Below, in pieces: positions 1-7,998 of a DNA stretch of 25,851 nucleotides (the stretch's first letter is position 1; every line of letters begins with the position of its first letter). Under the pieces are notes generated by a model that saw only the letters and a list, made by a program, of their open reading frames with translations, made no database searches and had not been told where the DNA came from. Made by a program: the position numbers and the translations under genes. The stretch comes from Bacillota bacterium (GTDB lineage Bacteria; Bacillota; Clostridia; Acetivibrionales; DSM-1351): positions 1-25,851 of the forward strand of contig JAEYWA010000258.1 of the NCBI GenBank assembly GCA_023431385.1. Reading direction: 5' to 3'.

Positions 1-851
1 GACCCCAGTGAAGCCATAGGGATAGAAACTCCAAGACCTATAAAGCTCAAAAAGGATTCAACAAATATAGCCTCAGGTATTTTAAGCGTTGCAACAACGA
101 TAATCTGACCGATACAGTTTGGTATAAGATGCTTTAAGATTATGTCTTTACTGCTGGCCCCAAGAACTTTAGCTGCAAGAACAAATTCCTGTTCCTTCAA
201 GGCGAGAATCTGGCCACGGACTATTCGAGCCATATCAACCCAGTAGAGTAAGGCAAGTACAAAAAATATGCTTATTAAGCCGACACCCAGACCTTTTAGA
301 AAACCAGGAGCATTTGCTGATGAAAGAAATTTGTCTATGGGGTCTTTAAGCACAACCTGCAAAAGAATAACAATAAGAATTGTTGGTACCGAGTAAACAA
401 TATCAACAATTCTCATCATAACAATATCAACCCAACCGCCAAGGAAGCCAGAAATAGCACCATATAGAATACCGATTATCGATATCATAATAGCAGCTAC
501 AACACCTACAGCAATAGATATTCTGGCACCTATCATGGTCCTTGTAAATAAATCTCTTCCAAGACTGTCTGTACCAAAAATATGCTGGGCATTAGGTGAT
601 AAGTTTTCTTGGCCTTTATTTATCTGGTCATATGAATAGGGCGAAAGCATTGGTCCGATAATGGCTGCCAGTAGGACCAGTAAAATAACAATAAGTGAGC
701 CCATAGCTACCTTATTGGCTCTAAGTCTTTTCCATGCATCCCTCCAAAAGCCTACTGAAGGACGCATTATCTCGGCGGTTGCCTTTTCACTTTCTGTAGC
801 AGGCAAAAATAATTTACTATCTAAAACCTCAGAATTATTTATAGTTTTCAT
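1..851 (-). CDS. ABC importer permease, DppC/OppC-like (3' end outside window)
   Basis: Reading the minus strand from an ATG at 851 gives an open frame that is still open at base 1, about 283 residues, so the C-terminus is missing. It starts MKTINNSEV, has a first membrane segment near residues 50-70 and a second core of membrane helices. It carries the binding-protein-dependent transport EAA-type loop (LAAKVLGASSKDIILKHLIPN region), ending near the window edge with FIGLGVSIPMASLG, a hallmark of the DppC/OppC family. A GGAG lies just upstream of the ATG. The gene follows the dppB-like permease by 74 bases on the same strand, so the two form one operon and would make the membrane channel of a peptide/nickel/oligosaccharide-type importer. 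No substrate-binding protein or ATPase is visible here, so the substrate cannot be named. Confidence 0.9.
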   Translation of the reverse strand, partial: MKTINNSEVLDSKLFLPATESEKATAEIMRPSVGFWRDAWKRLRANKVAMGSLIVILLVLLAAIIGPMLSPYSYDQINKGQENLSPNAQHIFGTDSLGRDLFTRTMIGARISIAVGVVAAIMISIIGILYGAISGFLGGWVDIVMMRIVDIVYSVPTILIVILLQVVLKDPIDKFLSSANAPGFLKGLGVGLISIFFVLALLYWVDMARIVRGQILALKEQEFVLAAKVLGASSKDIILKHLIPNCIGQIIVVATLKIPEAIFVESFLSFIGLGVSIPMASLG

Positions 852-925
852 TTTTAGACTCCATTCCGTTGCTAAACAGCGACATATTTAGTAACTGAAG
901 CACATATTCTGCTTCGCATTTATCT

Positions 926-1849
926 CTATTTCGTTATATTGATTCTAGGATCAACAAATCTGTAAATTACATCTACTAAAAGGTTCATCACAATCAATAA
1001 TGCGCCAAAGAAAATTGTTACACCCATTACAGTAGGATAATCTTTTGCAGTTATACTTGTAACAAAGGAACTTCCCAATCCTGGAATAGAGAATATTGAT
1101 TCAATTACAAACGAACCGGTTAAAACACTAGCAACCATTGGCCCTGCATAGGTTACAACGGGAAGAATTCCATTTCTCAAGCCATGCTTGAAAATTACCA
1201 CTCTTTCGGACAGACCCTTCGCCCTTGCAGTTCGTATATAATCCTGGTTAATAACATCCAGCATGGAGGAACGCATAAGCCTTGTTATAAAACTTAGCGG
1301 GAAAAATGAAAGCGCAAAGCCCGGAAGAATATAGCTTGACAAAGTATCCAGACGACTGACCGTCGGGAATATGCTTAGCTTGACTCCGAAAACAACCATA
1401 CTTACTGTTGCAACAACAAAGCTGGGAACGGCTATTCCTATGGTAACAAAAAACATTATTGCTCTGTCGGCTCCTGTATTTTTCTTAAGTGCACTAATGG
1501 TCCCCAGAATGGTTCCGAAAACTATTGCAATAGCACTTGCAAAAAGGCCAAGCTTGAGTGAGTATGGGAACTTTCTCACAATAATCTCTCCGACACTCTG
1601 ACCTGCGAGCTTTATAGATTCGCCCAAATCACCCTTAAGGATATTTTTTGCATAAATCCCGTATTGAGTCAAAAGAGGTTTGTCCAGTCCGTATTTGGCT
1701 TCAAGGTTAGCCATGATTTCAGGAGTTATTTTTCTATCTCCCAAAAATGGATTACCGGGGGTTAAGTGCATCAGGAAAAAAGTTAATGTAAACATAATCC
1801 ATAATGTAAGCAATGAAACTAATAACCGTTTTAAAATGTATTTCAGCAT
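926..1849 (-). CDS. ABC importer permease, DppB/OppB-like
   Basis: This 307-residue integral membrane protein has the usual length of the DppB/OppB family. The N-terminus (MLKYILKRLLVSLLTLW) is the typical first membrane helix. The extracytoplasmic segment contains the family pattern LTPGNPF. Further helices lie around residues 100-120, 130-160 and 170-190. The cytoplasmic EAA loop that contacts the ATPase is at about 203-230 (DYIRTARAKGLSERVVIFKH). The last helices carry SIPGLG and end in VDPRIN, also conserved. The ATG is preceded by GGAGG (complement of 1854-1858) at a good distance. It is the first visible gene of a minus-strand operon with the dppC-like gene. Family assignment is firm. 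Peptide, nickel or oligosaccharide as substrate is open, because the specificity-giving binding protein is not in the window. Confidence 0.93.
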   Translation of the reverse strand: MLKYILKRLLVSLLTLWIMFTLTFFLMHLTPGNPFLGDRKITPEIMANLEAKYGLDKPLLTQYGIYAKNILKGDLGESIKLAGQSVGEIIVRKFPYSLKLGLFASAIAIVFGTILGTISALKKNTGADRAIMFFVTIGIAVPSFVVATVSMVVFGVKLSIFPTVSRLDTLSSYILPGFALSFFPLSFITRLMRSSMLDVINQDYIRTARAKGLSERVVIFKHGLRNGILPVVTYAGPMVASVLTGSFVIESIFSIPGLGSSFVTSITAKDYPTVMGVTIFFGALLIVMNLLVDVIYRFVDPRINITK

Positions 1850-2543
1850 ACGACCTCCATGTGTTTGCTGTGACCCTATAACACAGCATGTAGTAAAGTA
1901 TAAATCCAGCCTCGCTATCTAAATAAATCGAATAAATTAAACTATACCGATCACGTACTTATATAAATGTTTAAAAGTCTTTAATACTATAGCTATGGTC
2001 CATGTTCACTAATTTGAATGAACAAATATGTCTCTATCAATTGAATTAATATAAGGTTACCATAAAAAGTATATCAGTATCATTTAATCAGTGCAAATAC
2101 TGTCGAATTATAAACAAATAATGATATTACAATCACGCATTATACTACAAAGAGAAGCTGAATTCAATAATTTAATACTTCCAATATAAGTTCAAATAGC
2201 TGTAAATACCAGTATTTGGTGGTAATTTTAAATACCGACGAAAATCGATTTGTAATTTTGTAAATAATACCCATTAATGGAGTACTGCATTAACGCTTTA
2301 TTAAGGTAATGCTATAGTAAACTCATTATGATTATGAATTATGGTAACACTGTAAATAGTTACATTGGTTGGTAAAAACTAAGCTGGAGCTATCTTTATA
2401 GCATACTAATAATTATTGCCTATTGTTAGTTCTGCATACTAATGAATTTAAACCAGCCCAAGATATTTATATCTTATAGATACCAGTACGGAATATGGTA
2501 CGTAAGTTGAAATGACTATTGACAGCAGTATGTGTAAATTATA

Positions 2544-2589
2544 TACTATTAATAAAAGCAAACGATTGCACTGACCTTTATTAATAGTA
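2544..2589. repeat. 13-bp perfect inverted repeat framing a LacI-type operator
   Basis: TACTATTAATAAA at 2544-2556 is perfectly repeated in inverse orientation as TTTATTAATAGTA at 2577-2589. The 20-base centre (2557-2576) contains the whole candidate operator at 2558-2570. The repeat is almost entirely A/T and has no T-run behind it, so it does not look like a terminator. It could form a hairpin in the leader mRNA, act as a pair of additional protein contacts, or be chance in AT-rich DNA. Confidence 0.5.
2558..2570. promoter_or_regulatory. Candidate LacI-family operator upstream of the regulator gene
   Basis: GCAAACGATTGCA is a near-palindrome centred on CG at 2563-2564 (half sites GCAAAC and GCAATC), the typical form of LacI/GalR-family operators. 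The identical 13-mer recurs at 3755-3767 ahead of the maltosyltransferase gene. Its position 46 bases before the GTG start of the LacI-type gene suggests autoregulation. It also partly resembles a CcpA cre site but departs from that consensus in two of the fixed positions. No promoter could be assigned with certainty. Confidence 0.6.
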
Positions 2590-2616
2590 ATATTCTTATA
2601 TTAGCCGGGGGATACA

Positions 2617-3642
2617 GTGAAGAAAATAACTACGATAAACGATGTTGCCAGAGAAGCAGGTGTTGCAGCGTCAACAGTTTCCAGAGTTCTGGCTGACAGT
2701 CCTAGAATCAGCACTGAAACTAAGGAACGTATAAATAAAATTATACAGGAGCTTGATTATCATCCAAACATCATTGCACGGTCACTGGCCAGTAAAACCA
2801 CAAATATTGTAGCAATAGTGATACCTGAACTAACTGAAAAAGCCTTTAGGCATCCTTTTTTTCCCGAGATAATAAGAGGTATTACAGCAATGGCTCATAA
2901 GAGCAATTATAACATTCTTCTTACAAGTGTATCTGACGTCAGAGAAGAAAGGAAATACATCAGGGAGCTGATTAACGGAGGAATTGTTGGTGGCCTTATC
3001 ATGTTGGCTTCCCGTACTAAGGACCCGTGTATTACCGAACTCAAAAAGTCCAGATTTCCATTTGTTGTGGTAGGAAGGCCTCAAATTGATGAAGATATCA
3101 ATTGGGTGGATAACAACAACCTATCGATTGCTTATGATTTGACCATGCATCTCATTGAGCAGGGACATAGAAAAATAGCTTTTGTAGGGCTGACTCCAGA
3201 ATTTGTTGTTACGATGGACCGATACGAAGGCTATAAAAAGGCTCTGCAGGATAGTAACATTGATATCAACCCGGATTTAGTTCTTAATGGCAGGTATATA
3301 GATGATGCTGGTTATGAACTTGCTGAGCAGCTTGATGCTCGAGGTTCAGCATATACAGCGGTTATTGCCTGTGATGATTTGATTGCCTTTGGTTTTATGA
3401 AATATTTGAACGAAAAAGGTATTAAAATTCCTGACGACATTGCCGTTGCAGGTTTTAACAACTTCCCCCTGTGTGAATATACAACTCCCACACTTACCTC
3501 TGTTAAAGTGAATGAGTTTGAACTCGGCGCTAAGGCCTTTAAAATACTTTACTCAAATATAGAAGAAGGTGTAAAGAGCTTTAACAGATCCATTATTCCG
3601 GCAGAACTGATAATAAGAAATTCAACATCAAAAAGACTATGA
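2617..3642 (+). CDS. LacI/GalR-family transcriptional regulator
   Basis: This 341-residue protein has the standard LacI layout. An N-terminal helix-turn-helix is at residues 5-25 (TINDVAREAGVAASTVSRVL), followed by the hinge helix region with YHPNIIARSLASKTTN at about 48-63. A periplasmic-binding-protein-like effector domain covers the remainder (VAIVIPE, AVIACDDLIAFGFM, DIAVAGFNN). Translation starts at GTG 2617 behind GGGGG at 2607-2611. The gene lies immediately before a maltosyltransferase and an alpha-glucan phosphorylase, and an identical operator-like 13-mer precedes both the regulator and those enzymes. I infer that it represses the glucan genes and itself, with a maltodextrin or related sugar as inducer. 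The family call is firm, while the ligand is inferred from context only. Confidence 0.95.
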   Translation: MKKITTINDVAREAGVAASTVSRVLADSPRISTETKERINKIIQELDYHPNIIARSLASKTTNIVAIVIPELTEKAFRHPFFPEIIRGITAMAHKSNYNILLTSVSDVREERKYIRELINGGIVGGLIMLASRTKDPCITELKKSRFPFVVVGRPQIDEDINWVDNNNLSIAYDLTMHLIEQGHRKIAFVGLTPEFVVTMDRYEGYKKALQDSNIDINPDLVLNGRYIDDAGYELAEQLDARGSAYTAVIACDDLIAFGFMKYLNEKGIKIPDDIAVAGFNNFPLCEYTTPTLTSVKVNEFELGAKAFKILYSNIEEGVKSFNRSIIPAELIIRNSTSKRL

Positions 3643-3704
3643 ATAAGTTAAACAACTATATGTTTTAAAAATAGAAGATATAGATTTCGAGTTATTTATC
3701 CAGA

Positions 3705-3741
3705 GCACATACATTTAATATCATTAGCTGTATGTGCGTTT
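3705..3741 (+). terminator. Possible terminator behind the LacI-type gene
   Basis: GCACATACA (3705-3713) pairs perfectly with TGTATGTGC (3729-3737) across a 15-base loop and is followed by GTTTT. The stem is only 9 bp, the loop is large and the T-run is short, so termination may be weak. It sits 63 bases after the regulator stop and just before the second operator, which would isolate regulator transcription from the enzyme operon. Confidence 0.4.
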
Positions 3742-3754
3742 TAGGAATGTTTGC

Positions 3755-3767
3755 GCAAACGATTGCA
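3755..3767. promoter_or_regulatory. Candidate LacI-family operator upstream of the glucan enzymes
   Basis: The sequence GCAAACGATTGCA is an exact copy of the site at 2558-2570, again centred on CG. It lies 245 bases before the maltosyltransferase start. The surrounding context TGCGCAAACGATTGCATA extends the dyad a little. I could not fix the -35/-10 boxes. The remaining 3768-4012 stretch holds only a possible short reading frame with a strong GGAGG, described separately. Confidence 0.6.
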
Positions 3768-3901
3768 TATTTTGCTTCATCGATAACTTCCTCCGCTTTG
3801 TTATCATAAACTTTTTCGTAGTGCGTTTGTATGCAAATACTGTGCAACAAATTTCTCGATATAAACTAGCTTTTGAGATAGTAAGTGAAATAATAAGGAG
3901 G

Positions 3902-3985
3902 ATGAAAGGAAATGTCAAAGATAATGAGGCCGCGGCAACCACACCAGTATTAAGGCGAAACAGATTAAGGAAGAAATATCAATAA
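3902..3985 (+). CDS. Possible short leader ORF before the maltosyltransferase gene
   Basis: A GGAGG at 3897-3901 has no annotated gene behind it. Two short frames can use it: an ATG at 3902 directly abutting it (27 codons, starting MKGNVKDNEAAATTPV and rich in basic residues at the end, stop at 3985), and an ATG at 3912 ten bases away in another frame (13 codons, MSKIMRPRQPHQY). Neither resembles anything I know. The spacing favours the 13-codon frame, the length favours the 27-codon one. It could be a leader peptide, or the GGAGG may be fortuitous. Confidence 0.2.
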   Translation: MKGNVKDNEAAATTPVLRRNRLRKKYQ

Positions 3986-4012
3986 AAAATTTATGCAACT
4001 ATTGGAGACACA

Positions 4013-6043
4013 ATGAGCAATATTTTAAAACTTTTGGATAGGCTGGAGAAACAAAGTGATGTTTATGACAGACCGTATAATATTCCCGAGGCTTGGAACT
4101 ATTTCGGCTACACCGAATTTGAAAGGACCAGACCAGGGGAAATACAAGTAAATCCCGTTGATTTTTATTCAGAATGCATCAGGAATAACATACTTAAACT
4201 GGCTGAAAAGGATAAGAACTATCTTCCGGCACTTGAGGCCAGTGGTAAATGCTGTGACGATATATCCGGCACGACTGTCTACAGCATGCTGCCACGAATG
4301 CTTACTGCATGGGAACATGGAGAAAAGGGACGGATACATTCAGGAACCTTCTTAAAATCATTATGCTATCTTCCGTATCTAAAAGGTATGGGAGTAGATA
4401 TAATTTATCTGCTGCCGGTTTTTGAAACAAGTGAAATGTATAAAAAGGGCGAGAAGGCCAGCCCATATGCCATAAAAAATATTTACAGGCTTGATCCCGA
4501 TTTACATGATCCTCTTACAGGGGAAGATAAAACTTTTATAGAAACCGAATTCAGAGCCTTTATTGAAGCCTGCCATATCCTTAACATTCGAGTAATGCTG
4601 GACTTCGTATTCAGAACCTTCTCAAGGGATAATGATCTGCTTGTAGAGCACCCCGAATGGCTTTACTGGATAAAACTCAGTAGCAATGAATCCTTTAACG
4701 CTCCAACTCTTGAGTCAGATAGGCAGCTTATACTAGTAGATGATGATAATCTACATAGTCTGTACAACAGTTCCAGGTTCACCGAGTACAAGGAACAGTT
4801 TACTTTCCCTCCTAATGTGCTGGATAAGGCGAAATGGGATGCAGTGGTGAAAAAGCACAAGGAAAAAGGAGAAAACATATTAAAGCTCGTTGAGAATGAA
4901 TTTGGGATAACTACCATGCCGGGGTTCTCAAATGTTCTGAATGATCCTCAGCCGCCTTGGAAGGATGTAACCTACCCCAAGTTTTACTTTGACAGTCATA
5001 AGAAAGTAGTAAAATATATTGACCCTTCGTCCCCTGACTTTCTTATGCAGGATGGGGTATCGCTGAATAAGTATCACGGTAGTACAAAAAATGTTGAACT
5101 GTGGAGCTATATCGAAGGTGTAATACCTTACTATCAGCAGAATTACGGGATTGACGGTGCCAGAATAGATATGGGTCATGCTCTTCCTGCCGAGTTAAAC
5201 AAGAGTATTATACGAAAGGCAAAAGAGAATAATAGTAATTTTCTGCTTTGGTCAGAAGAATTTCTAGTTGAGAAATCGGCTCAGGCATCAAGGGACGGTT
5301 TTCATTTTATCAGTGGTTTTCTTTATGGAATGTATAAGGAAATACAGGAGATGGATTTTAATAAGAAGTTATTTGAGGATACTCTTCTGCTTTCTGAATT
5401 ACCTGTTGCTGCGGCAATGGAGACTCCTGATACTCCGAGGTCGGCATACATCCATAATAAATCGCTGCTTGAGATAATCACCTTTATAAATGGTTTTATA
5501 CCAAACAAGGTACTCTTCATAAATAACGGTCAGGAATTGATGGAATACCAGCCAATGAATTTAGGGCTTGACAATACCGAGGCCGGAAGATTTATTCTGA
5601 AAAAAACCGACCCTATGTACGGAAAACTTGCTTTTTTCGATAGCTACTATTTGAAATGGACTTCAGAGGATAGAAAATGGATTGAAGGGATAATTAATAA
5701 AGTCAATACTTTGAATAAGGAGTATAAAGCACTTGTTTCGAGAAAAGACAACTTTTATCTGATCCCAGACTTTAATAGGAGCCTTGTCACGGCAATAATG
5801 TATTTTGACAGCTCAACCGGACAGAATTTTATTCTATTGGTAAACAGAAGCCTGGAAAAGAAAGTAGCTATCTTAATAAAAGATATACTGCCAGAAGCCA
5901 TTAGCCGAGAGTTAGGCACATCAAGGGTAAAATACAGTAATGCAAACAGGACTGAAATTGATATTTACAAGGAGATATGGCTTTCTGAAGGAGAAATTAT
6001 TGCGGTAGAAGTTGATCTGAATAATTACGGCAAAAATACATAG
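4013..6043 (+). CDS. GH13 maltosyltransferase, Thermotoga MmtA-like
   Basis: This 676-residue cytoplasmic protein (no signal peptide) is a GH13 alpha-amylase-superfamily enzyme. It matches, from memory, the Thermotoga maritima maltosyltransferase along its length: SGTFLKSLCYLPYLKGMG and IYLLPVFETSEMYKKG near 110-146, SPYAIKN at 150-156, LDFVFRTFSRD at 196-206 (region I), YGIDGARIDMGHALP at 378-392 with the expected nucleophile Asp386, SEEF at 414-417 with the likely acid/base Glu415, and ETPDTPR at 470-476 with Asp473. The Thermotoga enzyme moves maltosyl units between alpha-1,4-glucans and malto-oligosaccharides rather than hydrolysing them. The ATG at 4013 follows GGAGA. The phosphorylase gene follows 96 bases on, so they are probably co-transcribed under the LacI-type regulator. 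A plain alpha-amylase or GlgE-type activity is the alternative. The unusual region I and region IV residues argue against ordinary amylase. Confidence 0.85.
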   Translation: MSNILKLLDRLEKQSDVYDRPYNIPEAWNYFGYTEFERTRPGEIQVNPVDFYSECIRNNILKLAEKDKNYLPALEASGKCCDDISGTTVYSMLPRMLTAWEHGEKGRIHSGTFLKSLCYLPYLKGMGVDIIYLLPVFETSEMYKKGEKASPYAIKNIYRLDPDLHDPLTGEDKTFIETEFRAFIEACHILNIRVMLDFVFRTFSRDNDLLVEHPEWLYWIKLSSNESFNAPTLESDRQLILVDDDNLHSLYNSSRFTEYKEQFTFPPNVLDKAKWDAVVKKHKEKGENILKLVENEFGITTMPGFSNVLNDPQPPWKDVTYPKFYFDSHKKVVKYIDPSSPDFLMQDGVSLNKYHGSTKNVELWSYIEGVIPYYQQNYGIDGARIDMGHALPAELNKSIIRKAKENNSNFLLWSEEFLVEKSAQASRDGFHFISGFLYGMYKEIQEMDFNKKLFEDTLLLSELPVAAAMETPDTPRSAYIHNKSLLEIITFINGFIPNKVLFINNGQELMEYQPMNLGLDNTEAGRFILKKTDPMYGKLAFFDSYYLKWTSEDRKWIEGIINKVNTLNKEYKALVSRKDNFYLIPDFNRSLVTAIMYFDSSTGQNFILLVNRSLEKKVAILIKDILPEAISRELGTSRVKYSNANRTEIDIYKEIWLSEGEIIAVEVDLNNYGKNT

Positions 6044-6139
6044 TACAAGTATTTTTGAAGAATACAAAGCACTAATATATTTATATATACCTAAAGATTA
6101 AAAGGGGAATTGTCAATATCCTCGGAAATGGAGATTATT

Positions 6140-7738
6140 ATGATTAAGAACAGGAAAAAGACTGCGTACTTCTGTATGGAATTTGGACTCCATGAAGATT
6201 TTAAAATATATTCGGGGGGGCTGGGAATTCTTGCGGGAGATATATTGAAGGCTGCCAAAGACGGCCATTATCCTATGGTTGGTGTAGGCATCTTGTGGAG
6301 ACAGGGATATACCACACAGCTTATAGGTGAAGACGGTACACCTTACGACTGCTATCCTGAATACAGATACAGTTTTCTTGAGGATATGAAGGTTGAAATC
6401 GAACTGGAGATCAGGGGTAGAACTGTAAAATGCAAGGTCTGGAAATGCAGCAAATATAATAATGTGGATTTATACCTACTAGACACAAATATACCTGGAA
6501 ACGATGATTTTTACATAACTGGGCAGCTTTATGGATGGTTCTCGGAGGAAAGAATTGCCCAGGAGATGGTACTGGGAATAGGAGGTATAAGAGCCCTTCA
6601 AAAAATGGGGCTTGATGTGGATGTGTACCATTTCAATGACAGTCACCCGGTAATAGCAGGGATAGAATTGATAACACAAAAGATGAAGTCCAGTAAGCTT
6701 ACATTTGAAGAGGCCTGGAAGATAATTAGAGAAAAAATAGTTTTTACCACACATACACCTGTTACAGCGGGAAATGAAGTACATGAGCATTCTTTGCTGG
6801 AATATATGGGAGCCTATAACGGTTTATCCTATGAGGAAATGTGCCAGCTTGGCGGTGACCCCTTCAGTATGACAGCTGCCGGTCTACGGCTGTGTAAAAA
6901 AGCTAATGCTGTAGCTGCGCTGCATTGTGAAACCGCCAAGAGTATGTGGAAGGATGTGGACAAGGCAGCAGAAATAATTGCTGTTACAAATGGGGTACAC
7001 AACGGCACCTGGCAGGAGCAAAGAATAGTCAAGACTCTTGAAGATGCCTTCCAGCTTTGGAAGGCCCATACCGAAGTAAAAAAAGAAATGCTGGAGGAAA
7101 TTTATAAAAGAAACAGAGTAAGGCTTGACCCAGATGTACTTACCATCGGTTTTGCAAGAAGAGCGGCACCCTATAAAAGGGGCGATCTCATTTTCGGCAA
7201 CAAGGCAATAATTGAGCCTCTGCTGGAAAAAGGTAAGCTGCAGATAATCTTTTCAGGGAAGGCTCATCCGAATGACCTTACCGGAAAGGGGATAGTTGCC
7301 AACCTTTATGCAATGTCTCAAAAATACCCTGGGAGTATTGTATTTTTACAAAACTATGATATGAAAATAGGCAAGCTGCTTACAAGGGGCTGCGATGTCT
7401 GGCTCAACAATCCTGTCAGACCCATGGAAGCCTGTGGAACATCAGGAATGAAGGCTGCCATGAATGGGGTACTTAATTTTAGTGTACTTGACGGTTGGTG
7501 GCCCGAAGGCTGTATTCACGGAGAAAATGGCTGGCAGATAGGGGATGGTTATGAGGGGGACGATGCCCTTGCGGTTGATTCGAAATCCCTTTACAAAACC
7601 CTTCTGGAGGAAGTTATTCCAACCTATTACGAGAACAGGGACAAATGGTTAAAGATGATGCAGGCCAGTATCAGAATGTCTTCACACAACTTCTCTGCTA
7701 CCCGAATGCTGGACGATTACTATAATTTAATGTACTAG
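6140..7738 (+). CDS. Alpha-glucan phosphorylase, short type (GT35)
   Basis: The enzyme removes glucose from alpha-1,4-glucan ends with phosphate, giving glucose-1-phosphate, using pyridoxal phosphate. The key motif is ACGTSGMKAAMNGVL, whose Lys (residue 438 from this start) is the cofactor lysine. GFARRAAPYKR (337-347) and FSGKAHP (371-377) match the phosphate and substrate region of the family. The N-terminus reads TAYFCMEFGLHEDFKIYSGGLGILAGD, typical of the TIGR02094-type phosphorylases. At 532 residues it is much shorter than the roughly 800-residue classical enzymes and begins straight at the catalytic fold. I chose ATG 6140 because GGAG at 6130-6133 is ideally placed. ATG 6128 or TTG 6110 in the same frame are alternatives. 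It is downstream of the maltosyltransferase, which would regenerate longer substrate chains for it. Confidence 0.93.
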   Translation: MIKNRKKTAYFCMEFGLHEDFKIYSGGLGILAGDILKAAKDGHYPMVGVGILWRQGYTTQLIGEDGTPYDCYPEYRYSFLEDMKVEIELEIRGRTVKCKVWKCSKYNNVDLYLLDTNIPGNDDFYITGQLYGWFSEERIAQEMVLGIGGIRALQKMGLDVDVYHFNDSHPVIAGIELITQKMKSSKLTFEEAWKIIREKIVFTTHTPVTAGNEVHEHSLLEYMGAYNGLSYEEMCQLGGDPFSMTAAGLRLCKKANAVAALHCETAKSMWKDVDKAAEIIAVTNGVHNGTWQEQRIVKTLEDAFQLWKAHTEVKKEMLEEIYKRNRVRLDPDVLTIGFARRAAPYKRGDLIFGNKAIIEPLLEKGKLQIIFSGKAHPNDLTGKGIVANLYAMSQKYPGSIVFLQNYDMKIGKLLTRGCDVWLNNPVRPMEACGTSGMKAAMNGVLNFSVLDGWWPEGCIHGENGWQIGDGYEGDDALAVDSKSLYKTLLEEVIPTYYENRDKWLKMMQASIRMSSHNFSATRMLDDYYNLMY

Positions 7739-7774
7739 AGCATATTATCTTCTAATAGCTCATAAAGGTCTTTT

Positions 7775-7813
7775 GCAAGCAGTCGATATAAAAAACCGAT
7801 CTGCTTGCTTTTT
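7775..7813 (+). terminator. Terminator of the glucan operon
   Basis: GCAAGCAG (7775-7782) pairs with CTGCTTGC (7801-7808) across an 18-base loop and is followed by five T (7809-7813). It lies 36 bases after the phosphorylase stop, the expected place for an intrinsic terminator. Confidence 0.75.
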
Positions 7814-7848
7814 ATTATGGAAATAAACCATCCACCATATTATACAGT

Positions 7849-7898
7849 ATACAACAGCACTATGCTCAAACTTCATAGCATAGTGCTGTTGTATTTTT
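7849..7898. terminator. Perfect 18-bp hairpin, probable second terminator
   Basis: Bases 7849-7866 and 7877-7894 are an exact 18-bp inverted repeat (arms begin ATACAACAGCACTATGCT) around a 10-base loop, followed on the plus strand by a run of five T ending at 7898. It stands in tandem behind the first terminator and just ahead of the promoter region of the HD-GYP gene, so it would block read-through. The perfection of the stem is greater than a terminator needs. Confidence 0.7.
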
Positions 7899-7924
7899 AC
7901 AATATTTTTTATAAAAAGTTTATA

Positions 7925-7954
7925 TTGAAGCTAAAGAGGTATAAATATTATGAT
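7925..7954 (+). promoter_or_regulatory. Candidate sigma-A promoter for the HD-GYP gene
   Basis: TTGAAG (7925-7930) and TATGAT (7949-7954) are separated by 18 bases, 45 bases before the TTG start of the HD-GYP gene and after the double terminator. The -10 differs from consensus by one base, the -35 by two. Confidence 0.4.
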
Positions 7955-7998
7955 ATTATGTTAATATACATGATTAAATATACCCGGAGGGATTCCAG

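Larger units (their letters stand above)
1850..2616. other. 767-bp AT-rich divergent intergenic region
   Basis: The region separates the minus-strand permease operon from the plus-strand lacI-type gene and holds no convincing coding sequence on either strand. Both promoters must lie here. The right end carries a LacI-type operator framed by a 13-bp inverted repeat (separate entries). The rest is very AT-rich with scattered short repeats, for example GCATACTAAT at 2401-2410 and 2434-2443, and TTTGGTGGTAATTTTAAATACC-like stretches near 2215-2237. I could not assign a reliable promoter for the permease operon. A leader this long may also hold an unrecognised small RNA or a second regulatory site. 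Confidence 0.5.

Noticed and set aside
2401..2443. Direct repeat GCATACTAAT with a 33-base period, as a regulatory site
   Set aside because: A 10-base repeat is expected by chance in several hundred bases of AT-rich DNA, and it is not placed near a recognised promoter.
2558..2570. CcpA catabolite-repression (cre) site
   Set aside because: Two fixed positions of the cre consensus are not met, and the exact duplication near a LacI-family gene and its likely targets is better explained by a dedicated operator. It is not fully excluded.
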